Notes: generated from the letters alone by a model not told the origin. Shown: positions 35,696 to 47,700, counted from the first letter of the stretch. The stretch: 63,745 bases of DNA from JADHMP01 sp964386915 (GCA_964386915.1 CAYLUQ010000014.1:1-63745), one strand, 5' to 3'. Numbers and translations are program-made.

Positions 35696-37273
35696 CTATT
35701 GGGAGCCCAATAAAACATAAATTAAAACTGTAATTAAACAAAGACCGATAGATAGGGTTTTGGTATATTTCCAAGGGGTCAACTCTAACGAAGAATCCCA
35801 TTGCTCTGTTGTTTTTTTGGGTGCTGGAGAACCATAGGAAATGGCTAACATTACCAAAACATTTAAAACAAATTCAATGCCCCATAAATGCACAAAATGC
35901 AAACCTGTATCGAACACAAAAGTGGTGAGTACATAGAAGGCAAGTCCCACAAAAAGGGCGGCTTTGGCACCTTTAGCTGAAACTTGTGGCAAGAAAAAGC
36001 CGGCTAATAATAGGGAAGCAATTGGAATGAAAAAAATACCGTTGAGTTGTTGCAACAATTGATAGAGTCCATCTGGCGCTTGGGCTACAAGCGGGGCCAC
36101 CAAAATTGAAAAAATAGCCAATACACCAGCAGAAATACGCCCCACGAGCACAAGCTTTTGATCGTTTATTTGTGGATTGAAGTGCTGTTTGTATAGGTCT
36201 AAACTAAAGATGGTGGAGGCACTGTTGAGTACACTATTAAAGGTGCTTAAAATGGCCCCCATCACTATGGCAGCAAAAACACCTAAGAGTCCTACTGGAA
36301 ATATTTTTTTAAGCAATTCTGGATAAATCATATCCTGCTTTTCATAGAGGCTATCCCCAAAATAATAAAAGCCAATTACGCCAGGCAGGATTATTACCAA
36401 GGGGATTAAAATTTTAAGAACCCCCGTGAATAACAATCCCTTTTGGGCTTCTGCTAAATTTTTGGCACCAAGGGCGCGTTGAATGATGGTTTGATTCATG
36501 CTCCAAAAATAGAGCTGGTTAATGATAAGCCCTGTGAACAATACTTCAAAAGGCAAAACCGAATCTTGAGCTCCAATCACATTGAATTTTTCAGGGGCAT
36601 GCTGATAGACTTTTGAAAGTCCATCAAAAAGATTTCCGTCTCCAATGGCCATTAAAGCAATGACAGGCACTGAAAGCCCGCCTATTAGCAGACCATAGCC
36701 ATTGAGGGTGTCGGAAACGGCCACGGCCTTAAGTCCTCCAAATATAGCATAGATAGAGCCTATGCAGCCTATGCAAACCACCGTAAGCAACATACCAGTT
36801 GACTTGGGAACGCCCAACACTTCTGAAACATTAAAAATGCTTTCTAAATTAAGGGCTCCTGTATAAAGCACAATGGGCAGCAGGGTAACCACAAAAGAAA
36901 CCATTAAAAAAAGAGCCACTAAAGTTCTTGTGCTAGCATCAAAGCGGCTTTCTAAATATTGCGGAATGGTGGTGAGCCCCATTCTTAAATATTTGGGAAT
37001 AAAATAGACTGCTGCCACAACTAGGGCTAGGGCTGAGGTTACTTCCCAAGCAATGATAATAAAACCATTTTTATAGGAAGAGCCATTCATGCCAATAAGG
37101 TGCTCTGTAGAAATGTTGGTGAGCAACATAGAACCGGCAATGACCACACCGGTTAGGCTGCGACCACCCAGAAAGTAGCCATCTTGCGAATTGAGGTTGT
37201 CTTGGCGAAGTTTATACCAAGAATAAAACGCCACAAAAGCGGTGTAGGCTATAAAAGAAAGTGCTGTAAACAT
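35696..37273 (-). CDS. Sodium:solute symporter, sugar/inositol type
   Basis: A 525-residue SSS transporter with about 14 hydrophobic segments. Visible features are SQDGYFLGGRSLTGVVIAGSMLLTNISTEHLIGMNG in TM1, the YAIFGGLKAVAVSDTLNG segment typical of the family, NQTIIQRALGAKNLAEAQKG, and FNSVLNSASTIFSLDLYK. It resembles the SGLT-like sugar branch more than proline or acetate carriers. It lies 21 bases after an iolG-like gene on the same strand, so inositol or a related cyclitol or sugar is a reasonable candidate substrate. Confidence 0.9.
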   Translation of the reverse strand: MFTALSFIAYTAFVAFYSWYKLRQDNLNSQDGYFLGGRSLTGVVIAGSMLLTNISTEHLIGMNGSSYKNGFIIIAWEVTSALALVVAAVYFIPKYLRMGLTTIPQYLESRFDASTRTLVALFLMVSFVVTLLPIVLYTGALNLESIFNVSEVLGVPKSTGMLLTVVCIGCIGSIYAIFGGLKAVAVSDTLNGYGLLIGGLSVPVIALMAIGDGNLFDGLSKVYQHAPEKFNVIGAQDSVLPFEVLFTGLIINQLYFWSMNQTIIQRALGAKNLAEAQKGLLFTGVLKILIPLVIILPGVIGFYYFGDSLYEKQDMIYPELLKKIFPVGLLGVFAAIVMGAILSTFNSVLNSASTIFSLDLYKQHFNPQINDQKLVLVGRISAGVLAIFSILVAPLVAQAPDGLYQLLQQLNGIFFIPIASLLLAGFFLPQVSAKGAKAALFVGLAFYVLTTFVFDTGLHFVHLWGIEFVLNVLVMLAISYGSPAPKKTTEQWDSSLELTPWKYTKTLSIGLCLITVLIYVLLGSQ

Positions 37274-37294
37274 GTTTTAAAAGTAGAAAAAGTT

Positions 37295-38293
37295 CTAGGA
37301 AATTGAAATAAGCTGTTTTTTGGTTATGGATTGTTGAGCGGCAATTGCCAAGTCCATTGCCCGTAAACCATCTGCTGCTCCCACAAGCGGGGGGTTGTTT
37401 TGGTGTAAGCTTTTAATAAAAAGAGCCATTTCATTTTTGTAGGAGGCGGCATAACGCTCGATAAAAAAATGAGGTGGAATGGATTGATGTGTTCCTTTAC
37501 CATTGGCAGTATAAACCTGATCAATGCGTTGATTGTTCATTCCAATAAGTCCTTTACTCCCAAAAATTTCAATACGTTGGTCATAGCCATAAGAAGCGTG
37601 TCGGCTGTTGTCAATCACGGCAATAGCGCCATTGGCAAAAGTTAGTGTAGTCATGGCCGTATCGATATCTCCCAATTGCCCTATGGCTGGATCTCCAAAG
37701 ACGGTGGCAGTGCTATAGATTTCAACCACGGGTTGATCCATCAAATGGCAAGCCATATCAAAATCGTGAATGGCCATGTCTAAAAACAAACCTCCGGAGG
37801 AAGGTATATAGTCTAAGGGAGGTGGAGCAGGGTCTCTACTGGTGATTTTTATAATTTCGGGGGTGCCTATTTCACCTTCTTCAATTTTCTTTTTGAGTTG
37901 CATGACGCTGGGGTCAAAACGACGATTAAAACCTAAAAAAAAAGGAACTTGTGTTTGTTGCAGCACTTGGATAACTTGATTGACTTTGTATCGGTCTAAG
38001 TCAATGGGTTTTTCGGCAAAAATGGCTTTTCCAGCTTGAGCTGCCACAGTGATTTGTTCGGCATGAAAAGCGGTCGGAGAGGCAATGATTATGGCGTCTA
38101 GCTCCGGATCTTGCGCCATGTCGCTGAAGTGTTTATAAAAATGATTTACGCCCTGTTGTTGCGCCCATGCTTTTGTGGTGGGATTGCTGTGATAGACTCC
38201 TTTGATGCTAGCAGCCTCATTTTGTTGTATGTTTTGAAGGTGTATTTTTCCAATACGGCCAAGGCCCGAAATGCCCAATTGAAGTTTTTTCAT
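37295..38293 (-). CDS. iolG: Myo-inositol 2-dehydrogenase-like oxidoreductase
   Basis: A 332-residue Gfo/Idh/MocA enzyme that resembles IolG throughout: LGISGLGRIGKIH (NAD loop), IFAEKPIDLD (catalytic Lys), FFLGFNRRFDPS, SRDPAPPPLDYI, SGGLFLDMAIHDFDMACHL (active-site His), DPAIGQLGDIDTAMTTL and VIDNSRHASYGYDQRIEIFGS. IolG oxidises myo-inositol to scyllo-inosose with NAD. No other iol genes are visible here, so inositol catabolism is only suggested. It heads a two-gene operon with the SSS transporter. Confidence 0.87.
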   Translation of the reverse strand: MKKLQLGISGLGRIGKIHLQNIQQNEAASIKGVYHSNPTTKAWAQQQGVNHFYKHFSDMAQDPELDAIIIASPTAFHAEQITVAAQAGKAIFAEKPIDLDRYKVNQVIQVLQQTQVPFFLGFNRRFDPSVMQLKKKIEEGEIGTPEIIKITSRDPAPPPLDYIPSSGGLFLDMAIHDFDMACHLMDQPVVEIYSTATVFGDPAIGQLGDIDTAMTTLTFANGAIAVIDNSRHASYGYDQRIEIFGSKGLIGMNNQRIDQVYTANGKGTHQSIPPHFFIERYAASYKNEMALFIKSLHQNNPPLVGAADGLRAMDLAIAAQQSITKKQLISIS

Positions 38294-38411
38294 TTTTTCT
38301 AAGTTGCTCTTACAAGGTACTTATTTTTTTAGGAGATGTCCTTGATTTTAGTATCGCTGTCTGCTTAACTATTTATACTTTTACGGCGTATTAAATATTA
38401 TCCTCTTTCTA

Positions 38412-39536
38412 ATTAAAGCAGTAACCATCCCATTTTTAATTTTGAGCTTTTTTAGTTTAGCACAAAGCTCTGCTGTGCAATTTGAGATAGCTTATAAGGC
38501 TGATTTAGCCCGTAATTTTAGCGGTGGAATAACACAAGGAAATGTCTATTTGGCCAATTTAGATGTACAACTCACCTTGAACACACAGCAGGCTAATTGG
38601 TGGAAAGGGGGCACTTTTCATTTTTATGGCTTAAATAATCATGGCCAATCACTTTCAGCTTTAGTTGGGGACTTACAAGTGGTTAATAATATTGAAGCAC
38701 TATCGTTCACCCGGTTCTATGAATTTTGGTATCGACACGAGTTTGAAAAGCTAACGTTTACTTTAGGACAATATGATTTGAACGCGGATTTTTTTGTGAG
38801 TGATTTTGGGTTGTTGTTTTTGCATAGTTCTTTTGGTATTCAGCCTGATGTTTCTGTCAATGTACCAGTTTCAATTTTTCCAGTAGCCACCCTAGCTTTT
38901 TGGGGACAATGGGAAATAAGCCCTAATTGGTCACTCTTGGGAGGTGTGTTTAAAGGTCAGCCGGGAACAGAAGAAGAAAACCCTAATTCACTTCTATTTA
39001 AATTTCAACAAGATGAGGGTACATTTTTAGTTTCAGAATTACATTATAAACCCCAAAATGAAGGGTCAGCTTTAGGAACTTATAAACTCGGTTTTTGGAA
39101 ACACACAGCAGCAGATTTGAACCTAAACGGCCAACAACCCAGAGGGGTTTATTTGATTGGAGATTACCCCTTTCCTTTTCCTCAAGAACAACAATCAACT
39201 AAATGGGGCACCTTTTTTCAATTGGGGGCTGTTCAAAAAGCCGCCGCGGCCATAAAATCCTATTGGGGGTTTGGGATAGTGGGGCAGCATATTTGGGGCT
39301 CTAACATAGAAGATGCTCTTGGTCTTGCTTATGCTTCTGCTCGTTTAACGGAGGGATATCAGAATAGATTGGTTCTAGAGAATACAAACGAAGCTGTTGT
39401 AGAACTCACCTACAGTCGTTCATTAGGTTCTCATTTTTCTGTGCAGCCTAATTTGCAATATGTACTCAATCCCAGTGCGGTATCTAAAAGTTCAAACGCC
39501 TGGGTTGGCATGTTTCGGTTTGTTTTTCAATTGTAA
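38412..39536 (+). CDS. OprB-like carbohydrate porin with a non-ATG start
   Basis: About 375 residues, an outer-membrane barrel resembling OprB-type carbohydrate-selective porins: NVYLANLDVQLTLNTQQANWWKGGTFHFYGLNNHG, LTFTLGQYDLNADFFVSDFG, YKLGFWKHTAA and a C-terminal aromatic strand (VGMFRFVFQL). The visible signal peptide is KAVTIPFLILSFFSLAQ. The only nearby standard start is TTG at 38442, which cuts into it. The codon just before KAVTIP is ATT at 38412, so either ATT is used or the ATG has mutated. It could admit small sugars for the neighbouring SSS carriers. Confidence 0.75.
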   Translation: MKAVTIPFLILSFFSLAQSSAVQFEIAYKADLARNFSGGITQGNVYLANLDVQLTLNTQQANWWKGGTFHFYGLNNHGQSLSALVGDLQVVNNIEALSFTRFYEFWYRHEFEKLTFTLGQYDLNADFFVSDFGLLFLHSSFGIQPDVSVNVPVSIFPVATLAFWGQWEISPNWSLLGGVFKGQPGTEEENPNSLLFKFQQDEGTFLVSELHYKPQNEGSALGTYKLGFWKHTAADLNLNGQQPRGVYLIGDYPFPFPQEQQSTKWGTFFQLGAVQKAAAAIKSYWGFGIVGQHIWGSNIEDALGLAYASARLTEGYQNRLVLENTNEAVVELTYSRSLGSHFSVQPNLQYVLNPSAVSKSSNAWVGMFRFVFQL

Positions 39537-39583
39537 TCCCTTTCCAAATATTTTTTCTTTTTTTGTAAAAAATCACAAGAGTA

Positions 39584-40195
39584 ATGAAAGAATTTTGGGA
39601 AGCCCGTTATGGAGAGCAAGAATATGCTTATGGCACTCAGCCAAATGCCTATTTTAAAGCAGTATTGGACACGCTTACTCCCGGAAAAATTTTAATGGCA
39701 GCCGAGGGCGAAGGACGCAATGCGGTCTATGCTGCTGCTCAAGGTTGGGAGGTGGTAGCCTATGATTGGAGTGAAAATGCTGCTCAAAAAGCACATCAAT
39801 TAGCTGCTCAACACCAAGTTAAAATTGACTATCGTCTTGCTTCTTTGCACGAAATGCAGTTGGACACCGAAACATTTGATGCCATTGGCCTGATTTATGT
39901 TCATTTTCCTGAAAGCATTCGAAAAACAAATCATCAAAGGCTTTTCAGTGCGCTTAAACCAGGTGGACATCTTATTTTAGAAGCCTTTAGCAAAAGTCAT
40001 TTGGCGTTTTCCCAAAAAAATCCAGCGGTGGGAGGCCCCAAACAACTCGATCAATTGTATGACTTAAATATTGCAGAAGATTTTAAAACCATCGCAGTGC
40101 AAAATTTAGTAGCTGAAGAAATACAATTATCCGAGGGAATTTATCATCAAGGACAAGCACATGTGATTCGATTACACGGCGTGAAGGCCTCTTAA
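39584..40195 (+). CDS. Class I SAM-dependent methyltransferase (TehB-like)
   Basis: A 203-residue cytoplasmic methyltransferase. It has FWEARYGEQEYAYGTQPNAYF, the SAM-binding motif region ILMAAEGEGRNAVYAAAQGWEVVAYDWSENA, and the post-motifs AIGLIYVHFPES and LKPGGHLILEAFS. The opening GTQPN with the GEGRNA loop is typical of the tellurite-resistance/TehB-like group, whose substrates vary (thiopurines, metalloids, small thiols). It is cotranscribed at most with the porin 47 bases upstream and converges on the GH28 gene. Confidence 0.88.
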   Translation: MKEFWEARYGEQEYAYGTQPNAYFKAVLDTLTPGKILMAAEGEGRNAVYAAAQGWEVVAYDWSENAAQKAHQLAAQHQVKIDYRLASLHEMQLDTETFDAIGLIYVHFPESIRKTNHQRLFSALKPGGHLILEAFSKSHLAFSQKNPAVGGPKQLDQLYDLNIAEDFKTIAVQNLVAEEIQLSEGIYHQGQAHVIRLHGVKAS

Positions 40196-40199
40196 AACA

Positions 40200-41612
40200 T
40201 CAATTTTTCCAACCCTTTATTTGGGTGTTTGTTTGCTGTATGGGCAATACATTTTCCAATATGGGCTGGGATTCAATTTCTTGAATAACAACATTTTTAA
40301 AATGGATGTTTTCAACCGGACGAGAGGCTCTTCCCTTAATATCTATTCCATATTTGCCTCCATTTTTGGCTGTAACATTTTCAAAATAAATGTTTTTAAT
40401 TTCAGGTAGAAATGTCCCTTCTTGTACTCCGTAGATGCCATAAAAGGTGTTGATTTTGAGTACTGCTTCTTTGACTTGTCCTACGGTTAAATTTTTAACA
40501 AATACCCCGTCAACAAATCCTCCTCTAAGGGTGTTGGTTTTGATCCGAATGGCCCGGTCGAGGTTTGGACTATCCATTTGATTGTCGAGCACATAAACGT
40601 TGCGCACTCCCGCCGAAATCTCACTTCCCATTACCACGCCACCGTGGCCATCTTTCATCACGCAGTTTTGGACTACAATATTTTCACTTGGAATTTTTAC
40701 TCTTCGGCCATCTTCATTGCGCCCTGATTTGATGGCAATACAGTCATCACCCGTATCGAAAAGGGCATTTTTGATCCATACATTTTGAGCATATTCGGGA
40801 TCACACCCGTCATTATTTGGCCCGTGACTGATAAGTTTCACTTGGTCTACTATAATGTTTTTAGAGCGAAAAGGATGCAATAACCAAAAAGGAGCATTGG
40901 TGAAGGTAAGTCCTGATACCAAAATATTTTCGCACTCAAAGGGTTCAAAAAAAGAAGGTCTGAGGTGGTGGCCGGCTCCAAAAGTGCGTTCTTCAACGGG
41001 GGTTTGTTCTTCATTAAATTGATGTAAGCGAGGAATATTTTGAACGTCTCTCTGTTGAGGCATTCCCTCTTTGTAGCCATAAGTATCTTTTCCCGCCCAG
41101 GGCCACCAATGATCATTGTTGGCTTGGCCATCAAAGGTTCCGCTACCCGTTAGGGCAATGTTTTTTTGTTGATAGGCATAAAGTAAAGGCGAATAGTTCA
41201 TGCATTCAATGCCCTCATAGGAGGTTCGAACAAGAGGTAAATAGGCCTCGGGATTGGTTTTGAACAAAACGGTAGCATCTTCAGCGAGATGAAGATTGAT
41301 ATTGCTTTTTAAATGTATGGGCCCTGTTAGATAACGACCTTTGGGAATCAAAACTTGGCCTCCTCCGGCGGCATGGCAAGCTGCTATGGCTGAAGCTATG
41401 GCATTAGAGTCATCTTCTTTCCCATTGCCCTTGGCTCCAAAATCAACTACATTAAAGACTTGATTGGGAAATTGAGGGAGCGGGATTTGATCGGTAATGG
41501 CTTTGGCTTGAGCGTGAAAATCAGGGAGGCTTTGGGGCTCCTTTTTTGGAGCACAGTTTGTGAAAATTAACAGAAGAAGAGCCGATAAAAAAGGGATAAA
41601 GCGTTTGTTCAT
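40200..41612 (-). CDS. GH28 polygalacturonase-like lipoprotein
   Basis: A 470-residue lipoprotein (LLIFTNCAPKK) with a right-handed parallel beta-helix. It starts with VFNVVDFGAKGNGKEDDSNAIASAI, the standard GH28 opening. Catalytic-site motifs are HGPNNDGCDP (about residue 267, the NTD-like Asp), DTGDDCIAIKSG (about 287, the DD pair), DGHGGVVMGSE (about 324, the His) and RAIRIKTN. GH28 enzymes hydrolyse galacturonan or rhamnogalacturonan links with inversion. It would work at the cell surface or in the periplasm, supplying uronides for import. Confidence 0.92.
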   Translation of the reverse strand: MNKRFIPFLSALLLLIFTNCAPKKEPQSLPDFHAQAKAITDQIPLPQFPNQVFNVVDFGAKGNGKEDDSNAIASAIAACHAAGGGQVLIPKGRYLTGPIHLKSNINLHLAEDATVLFKTNPEAYLPLVRTSYEGIECMNYSPLLYAYQQKNIALTGSGTFDGQANNDHWWPWAGKDTYGYKEGMPQQRDVQNIPRLHQFNEEQTPVEERTFGAGHHLRPSFFEPFECENILVSGLTFTNAPFWLLHPFRSKNIIVDQVKLISHGPNNDGCDPEYAQNVWIKNALFDTGDDCIAIKSGRNEDGRRVKIPSENIVVQNCVMKDGHGGVVMGSEISAGVRNVYVLDNQMDSPNLDRAIRIKTNTLRGGFVDGVFVKNLTVGQVKEAVLKINTFYGIYGVQEGTFLPEIKNIYFENVTAKNGGKYGIDIKGRASRPVENIHFKNVVIQEIESQPILENVLPIQQTNTQIKGWKN

Positions 41613-41782
41613 GGATTCATTTTTTACAAAAAAATGAAAAATTTATTAAGAGAGCCTTCTATTTAAGAACAAATCGAAGGCCACTTGCCTTAGTCTTGGA
41701 AGATAAGGAAAACGTGATGCAAAAGGCTCTTTAGCAAGGGATTAATATTTAATATTCTTATATTTATAGTAAATATTTTATT

Positions 41783-44700
41783 TTGCTTAAAAAAAAACTA
41801 ACATATTTTCTTCTAGTGTTAGTGGTTCATTGTGCTTGGGGGCAATTGAGTACCATTCACTACATTCCTCCAATAACGGACAGAGGAGGCACTGGTGAGG
41901 TGCCCATGGAGCAATATTTATTTATTTCAACAGCTTCAACCTCAGCTATAAATTATACCCTAACCCCAATTGGTAACCCTGGATCAATACGTGTTGGAAC
42001 ACTCAACAATGAAAACCCTGTCATTTATAATATAGGCACTGGAAGAGGAACACAATTTGCCACAGCTAATTCAAATTCAAATAAAATTTTAAGAGACAAG
42101 GGCTATATCATTGAAACGAGTGAGCCTACATATGTTTCTGTTAGAATTAGAGGGGCAACTTCTCGTGCCCAAGCTGGAGCTCTTGTGAGCAAGGGCGAGG
42201 CGGGACTAGGAAAATCTTTTAGAGCAGGAATGTTTGTAAACACTTCTGCCGAAGCAAATAGTTTGAATTTTATTTCAATCATGGCAACCTTAGACAACAC
42301 CACTATCACATTTTCTAATATGGAAAGTGGTATTCGGTTTAATAATATGAAAAGCGACGGAAGCGAAGGAAGTCCGGGTCCAATTCCAAATGGATTTTCT
42401 AAGTCTATTAATTTAAATAGGGGAGAAACTTATATTATCTCAGCAAATATTTCTCCCAACAATTTGGCATTCGGAGATGCACTGATTGGCACATTGATAC
42501 AATCGGACAAAGATATTGCTGTAAATGTGGGCTCAATGTGTGGGTCTAATCATAATTCAGCTACTGGAAGAGATTTTGGATTGGATCAAATAGTTCCTAG
42601 CAACAAAATTGGAAGCGAATATATTTTTGTTAAGGGAAATGGGATGGATGAAATAGAGAATATTGTTCTTGTTGCAGACGAAGATAACACAGAAATATTC
42701 CTAAGAGATAATCTTATTTCATCAGCAACAATAAATGCAGGGGAATATTTTCTTATTGAAGGAACAGAATATGATGCCAATGCAACGCTCTATGTTAGAA
42801 CCTCAAAAAATGTATATGCTTACCAAGGAATAGGAGGGGCTAATAGTTCCGCCAACCAGGCAATGTTCTTTGTCCCTTCCCTGTCCTGTTCGGTTTCAGG
42901 AAAGCTGGATAACATCCCTCAGATTAGAAAGGTTGGAAATACGACCTTCCCCAACGGGAATGCTTTTGTTCTAACAAACAAGGGGTCTTCTGTGTTAACT
43001 ACAGATCTCATCAACAACAGCATTCCCACAGGGGGTCCCTTTGCTGGGGGCGTAGTTGTTTCAGAAAGGGCAGTTACTGGAGCAGATTATGTTGCCTATG
43101 TTTTTAGCAATTTAAAGGGGAATGTTTCTTTTGAGTCTGATGGTGAATTGTATGTTTCTTACTGGAATACCAATAATGCTGCTTCTTCAGGGGGGTTCTA
43201 TGCTGGTTTTAACAGTGGTCCTAAAGTAGAATTAGAAAGACCGAATCTAGTTGCTGACTTATGTTTGCCCAATGTTATTATTCAGGCAGAAGGAGTCTTG
43301 AGTTTAGATTCTTTTTCTTGGTGGTATGATGATTTGTCTGGTAGTGGATACGTTAATTTAAATGATGATGCAAACCCTTTTACACCTCTTAACCCCGGCC
43401 GTTATAAACTTATAGGACAGCTTCAGTGTGGGGTCAATCCCATAGAATATTTTCAATCCAATGAAGTTTCTGTTTCCAATTGCCCCACAGATTTTGATGG
43501 AGATGGCGTTAATGATAATATCGATATCGATATTGACAACGATGGGCTTTTTAATGCCTTTGAATCAAACGGCCAAGTTGTTTTGAATCTTTTAGATTTT
43601 GCAAATCCGTTCATGCTGTTTGAAGATTTAACAACCAGTAATTCGCCTACAATTGAGACTACCCTTTCAGGTTCTTCAGCGCTAATTGGAGATGTGACCG
43701 GTTCCATAAGTTCAACCGTAGTAGCGGGAGAAGTAAGCTCAACTTTTACGATAGATTTTCACCATGAAGTCAATGTGGTTTTTACCCCCTCAACTTCAGC
43801 CTCCAAAACGATTATAAACAACGAATATTTTTCTTTTAGGAGTCTAAATAAAGAAGATTCATTTACCTTATTAGATCCGGATGACCAACTCCTTGTTGAC
43901 ACCAACTTTGATGGTGTTTATGAGTCGGGAGTTACGGAATTCAGCGCCAATCAAATTTTGTTTCGCTATAATCCATCGCCAAACGGAACCACACCAGGAA
44001 GATTCCAATTAGAACAAACAGAAGCGATTGAAGTCAAACATTTTAATGAAAACAGTTCGCAAAACTCTACTTTCAATTATTCAGTTTCAGTAGCTAATTA
44101 TGGATTGGATACGGATGGAGATGGAAATTTTGATAGCTATGATCTTGACAGCGATGATGACGGTTGCTTTGACACTACTGAAGCCGGTTTTACCGATGCT
44201 GACAGCAACGGGATTTTAGGTATTAATCCTGTGGTAGTGGACTCACGCGGAAAGGTTACTGGCCAAGGTGGCTACATGGCAGCTGCCGATGGCAATGCAG
44301 ACGGAACAGCAGATTTTATTCAAGCAGGAGCAGCCCTTGCTATTACTGCAAATCCTCAAAATCAATATATCTGTGTGGGTGAAACAGCCCTTTTTGCTGT
44401 TGCTACAACGCCCACCACATCTTCCTTTGTTTATCAATGGCAATATTTTGATGGCGCAATATGGAATGATTTAGTAGATGGAGGAAGCTATTCGGGAGTA
44501 GCCTCTCAAGTATTAGCAGTAACTCCCGCTGACATGAGTTTAAACGAAACACAATATAGGGCTAAAGTGTGGAGTGTTGATTATGTGTGCGAAACCCTAT
44601 CTAATCCAGCACAATTAACAACCGACATTCCTGCCATTTTGTTGAGTGGTCTAAATCTCACCGAGGGAGAATCTAGTGAAGCACAAACAATTCAATTGAG

Positions 44701-47700
44701 TTTGGTGACCACTCCCACATCTAATGTGGTCTTTAACTTAACGAATCCGGATCCTACCGAAGCCGTGTTAAGTCCCAATAGTTTTACGTTTACCCCCCTT
44801 AATTATAATATTCCTCAAGACATAACCATTAGTCCCCAACAAGATTTTATCCTCGATGGTGATGTTACATTTAACGCTACTCTTTCCGTTGATGGGCTAG
44901 CAACTACTAATTGCTATGCCACTTTGGAGGATACCACCCTTGCCATAACCATTTTAGATGAAGACACCGTAGGATTTGAAATTGTTCCCTTGGATAACCT
45001 CACCGATGAAGACGGAGATACCGGATCCTTTTCCATTCAATTGACTTCTGTGCCCACTGCCTCAGTAGCTTTAGCCCTAAGTTCCAATGATGCTACCGAG
45101 GGCAGCGTACAAAACGAAGTGGTTTTCACTCCCCTAAACTGGAATATTCCGCAGGAGATTACCGTTACCGGTTTGCCCGATCCAATTCCGATTCACGATG
45201 GAGCCATCGATTATTTAGTGGTGACCGGCAATGTCAGTTCAACAGACGCGAACTACAATGCGTTAGACGGCAGCACCATTCCCGATATTTCGTTTACCAA
45301 TCAAGACAACAATGCTCCCGGTATTGTTATCAAAGTGTTGGGAGGAGACGTTAGCACCGATGAAACAGGAGATACAATGATTGTTGAATTTTCTTTATTG
45401 TCTCAACCCTTAGGTGGAGCAGATGTTACCCTTCCCTTGCGTTTAAGTGGCCCTGAAGGGGAAGCCTCTTTAAGCACAGATTTAGTAGTTATAAGCAATG
45501 CCAATTGGGATCAACCGGCGTTAAATAGAGTTGTCATTACAGGTCTCGATGATGCTGTTAAAGATGGAAATATTGCCATGTTGCTGGTGACTGGTGACCC
45601 TCAATCAGCAGATTTGCCCTATGACGGTTTGGAGGCTGATGATGTGGCCGACGTAGCTTTTCAAAACCTAGACAATGACAATGCGGGATATTCGCTAACA
45701 CCCGTCTCTAATAATTTAGAAGAACAGGGCAATAGTGCCTTTTTTACGGTGGTTTTAGAAGCAGCCCCGGCCAGCAACGTGCAATTTGCTATTTCGTCTA
45801 ACGATCCAACAGAAGCAATTGTAGCTCCAGGATATGAAACCATAATGTTTACAAAACTTAATTGGAACACCCCTCAAAAGGTTTATGTAAACAGTGTTGA
45901 CGACGCCCTAATTGATCGTGATCAAATCAGCAGCCTTACAGTTCGTGTAACTCCTTCTTCTGACGCCCTTTATGCAGGGCTTTTGCCGAAGACCTTAGCG
46001 GTTGTAACAGAAGATAATGATCAAGCAGGCATTTTGTTAAATACCACAGACCCTTTAACCAGTGAAGATGGTGAATTGGGCTATTTTGAGGTGCAACTCA
46101 CAGCTGCCCCTTCAGCACCTGTAGCGCTCTATTTTGAATCTTCTAATGTGTTGGAGGGAACTGTTATGTCCTCAGCAGTGCTTTTTGACTCCACCAATTG
46201 GAATGAAGCCCAGTTGGTTGAGGTTGTTGGGATAGATGATAGTCCACCAGAAGCCGATGGAGCCCGGAATTATACGATTAAAATCAAGGAGATAGAAACC
46301 CTAGATGTGAACTATAAAGCCCTTGATTTGAATACGCTCCCCACCGCCGCCATGATCAATCAAGACAATGATTCTCCTGCCGTCATTTTAAAAGTCTTTG
46401 AAGAAGATTATGAGACCTCTGAAGCCGGAGATTCTATTCGTATTGGGTTTAAATTGGTTTCCAAACCCTCCACAAATGTAATTGTTCCGTTGCGTTTAGG
46501 ACTCGCCTCCGATGAAATGCAATTAGGGCAAAACGAAATTACCATAGTGCCCGATAATTGGGATGATTTTGAAAAAAACGTGGTATATGTGAGGGGTCTA
46601 GATGATAACCTATTAGATGGAACTCAAATCGTTTCCTTTATAACCGATGCCCCACAATCAGGAGACAAGTTTTACAATAGTCTTGGAGCAGATCAAGTGG
46701 CCGATTTAAACTTAAAAAACACAGATGATGACATAGCCTCCTTGCTTATTACGGCCCCTGATACCTTGAGTGAAGATAAAAATGCAACCACTATCACCAT
46801 AGCCTTATCTCATGTGCCTAACAATCAAGTGGAACTGGCTTTTGAACTCACAGACCCTTCAGAGGTTTCTTTAGATGTTTTTCAAATGCGCTTTGACAAC
46901 ACGGATTGGTCAGCACCTAAATCCATAACCCTCACGGGTGTTGATGACCCCTATTTTGATGGTGATATTACTTCATATCTAAGCATAAAGCCCACTGCTG
47001 CAACCCTTGATGGAAATTATGCCGCAATGGAAGAAGTGCGTGTGCAACTACGCACTCTAGACAATGAAAAGGACAGTGACAATGATGGGATTGAAGACGC
47101 CAAAGACAATTGTGAAAAGGTTAGCAATCCAGAGCAGGAAGATATGGACCAAGATGGTATTGGTGACGTATGCGATGCCGATATTGATGGCGATGGGGTT
47201 CTCAACACCAAAGAAGAATCAGACAATACAAATCCTAGAAACAACTGTAGTTTTTTAGTTGAAAGCATCACCCTACCGGTGACCAGTCCCAAAGACTGTG
47301 ATGCCGATGGAGTTGCCAATTCGTTGGATTTGGATGACGACAATGACGGTATTTTAGACACCCTCGAAACCACCACCGATTTTGATTTGGACGGCATTCC
47401 TAATCATTTGGATTTGGACAGCGATAACGATGGCTGTTTGGATGTGCTAGAAGCCGGATTTACCGATCCCGATCAGGACGGTTTGTTAGGAAGCGCCCCC
47501 CTAAAGGTTGACAGCAAAGGGCTTGTGCTCAATCAAGGAGGCTATACCACTCCCCTTGATGCCAATGCCAATGCGCTCTCAGACTTTCTAGAGGTGCTCA
47601 ATTCCTTAGAAGTGCCTCAGCCCACAGAATCAGAGCTTGTCATTAAAGACAATCTTTCACTGTTGTTACGTTATCCCTACCCTCTTTTTTCAAACCTTAC

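Noticed and set aside
37295..38293. A complete inositol catabolic operon around iolG
   Set aside because: Only iolG and a transporter are seen; iolE, iolD, iolB and iolC are not in the window.
47017..47397. Minus-strand 126-residue serine-rich ORF inside the giant surface protein
   Set aside because: It arises from the reverse complement of Asp-rich TSP3 repeats (GAT/GAC read as ATC/GTC and shifted to Ser-rich frames), not from a gene.
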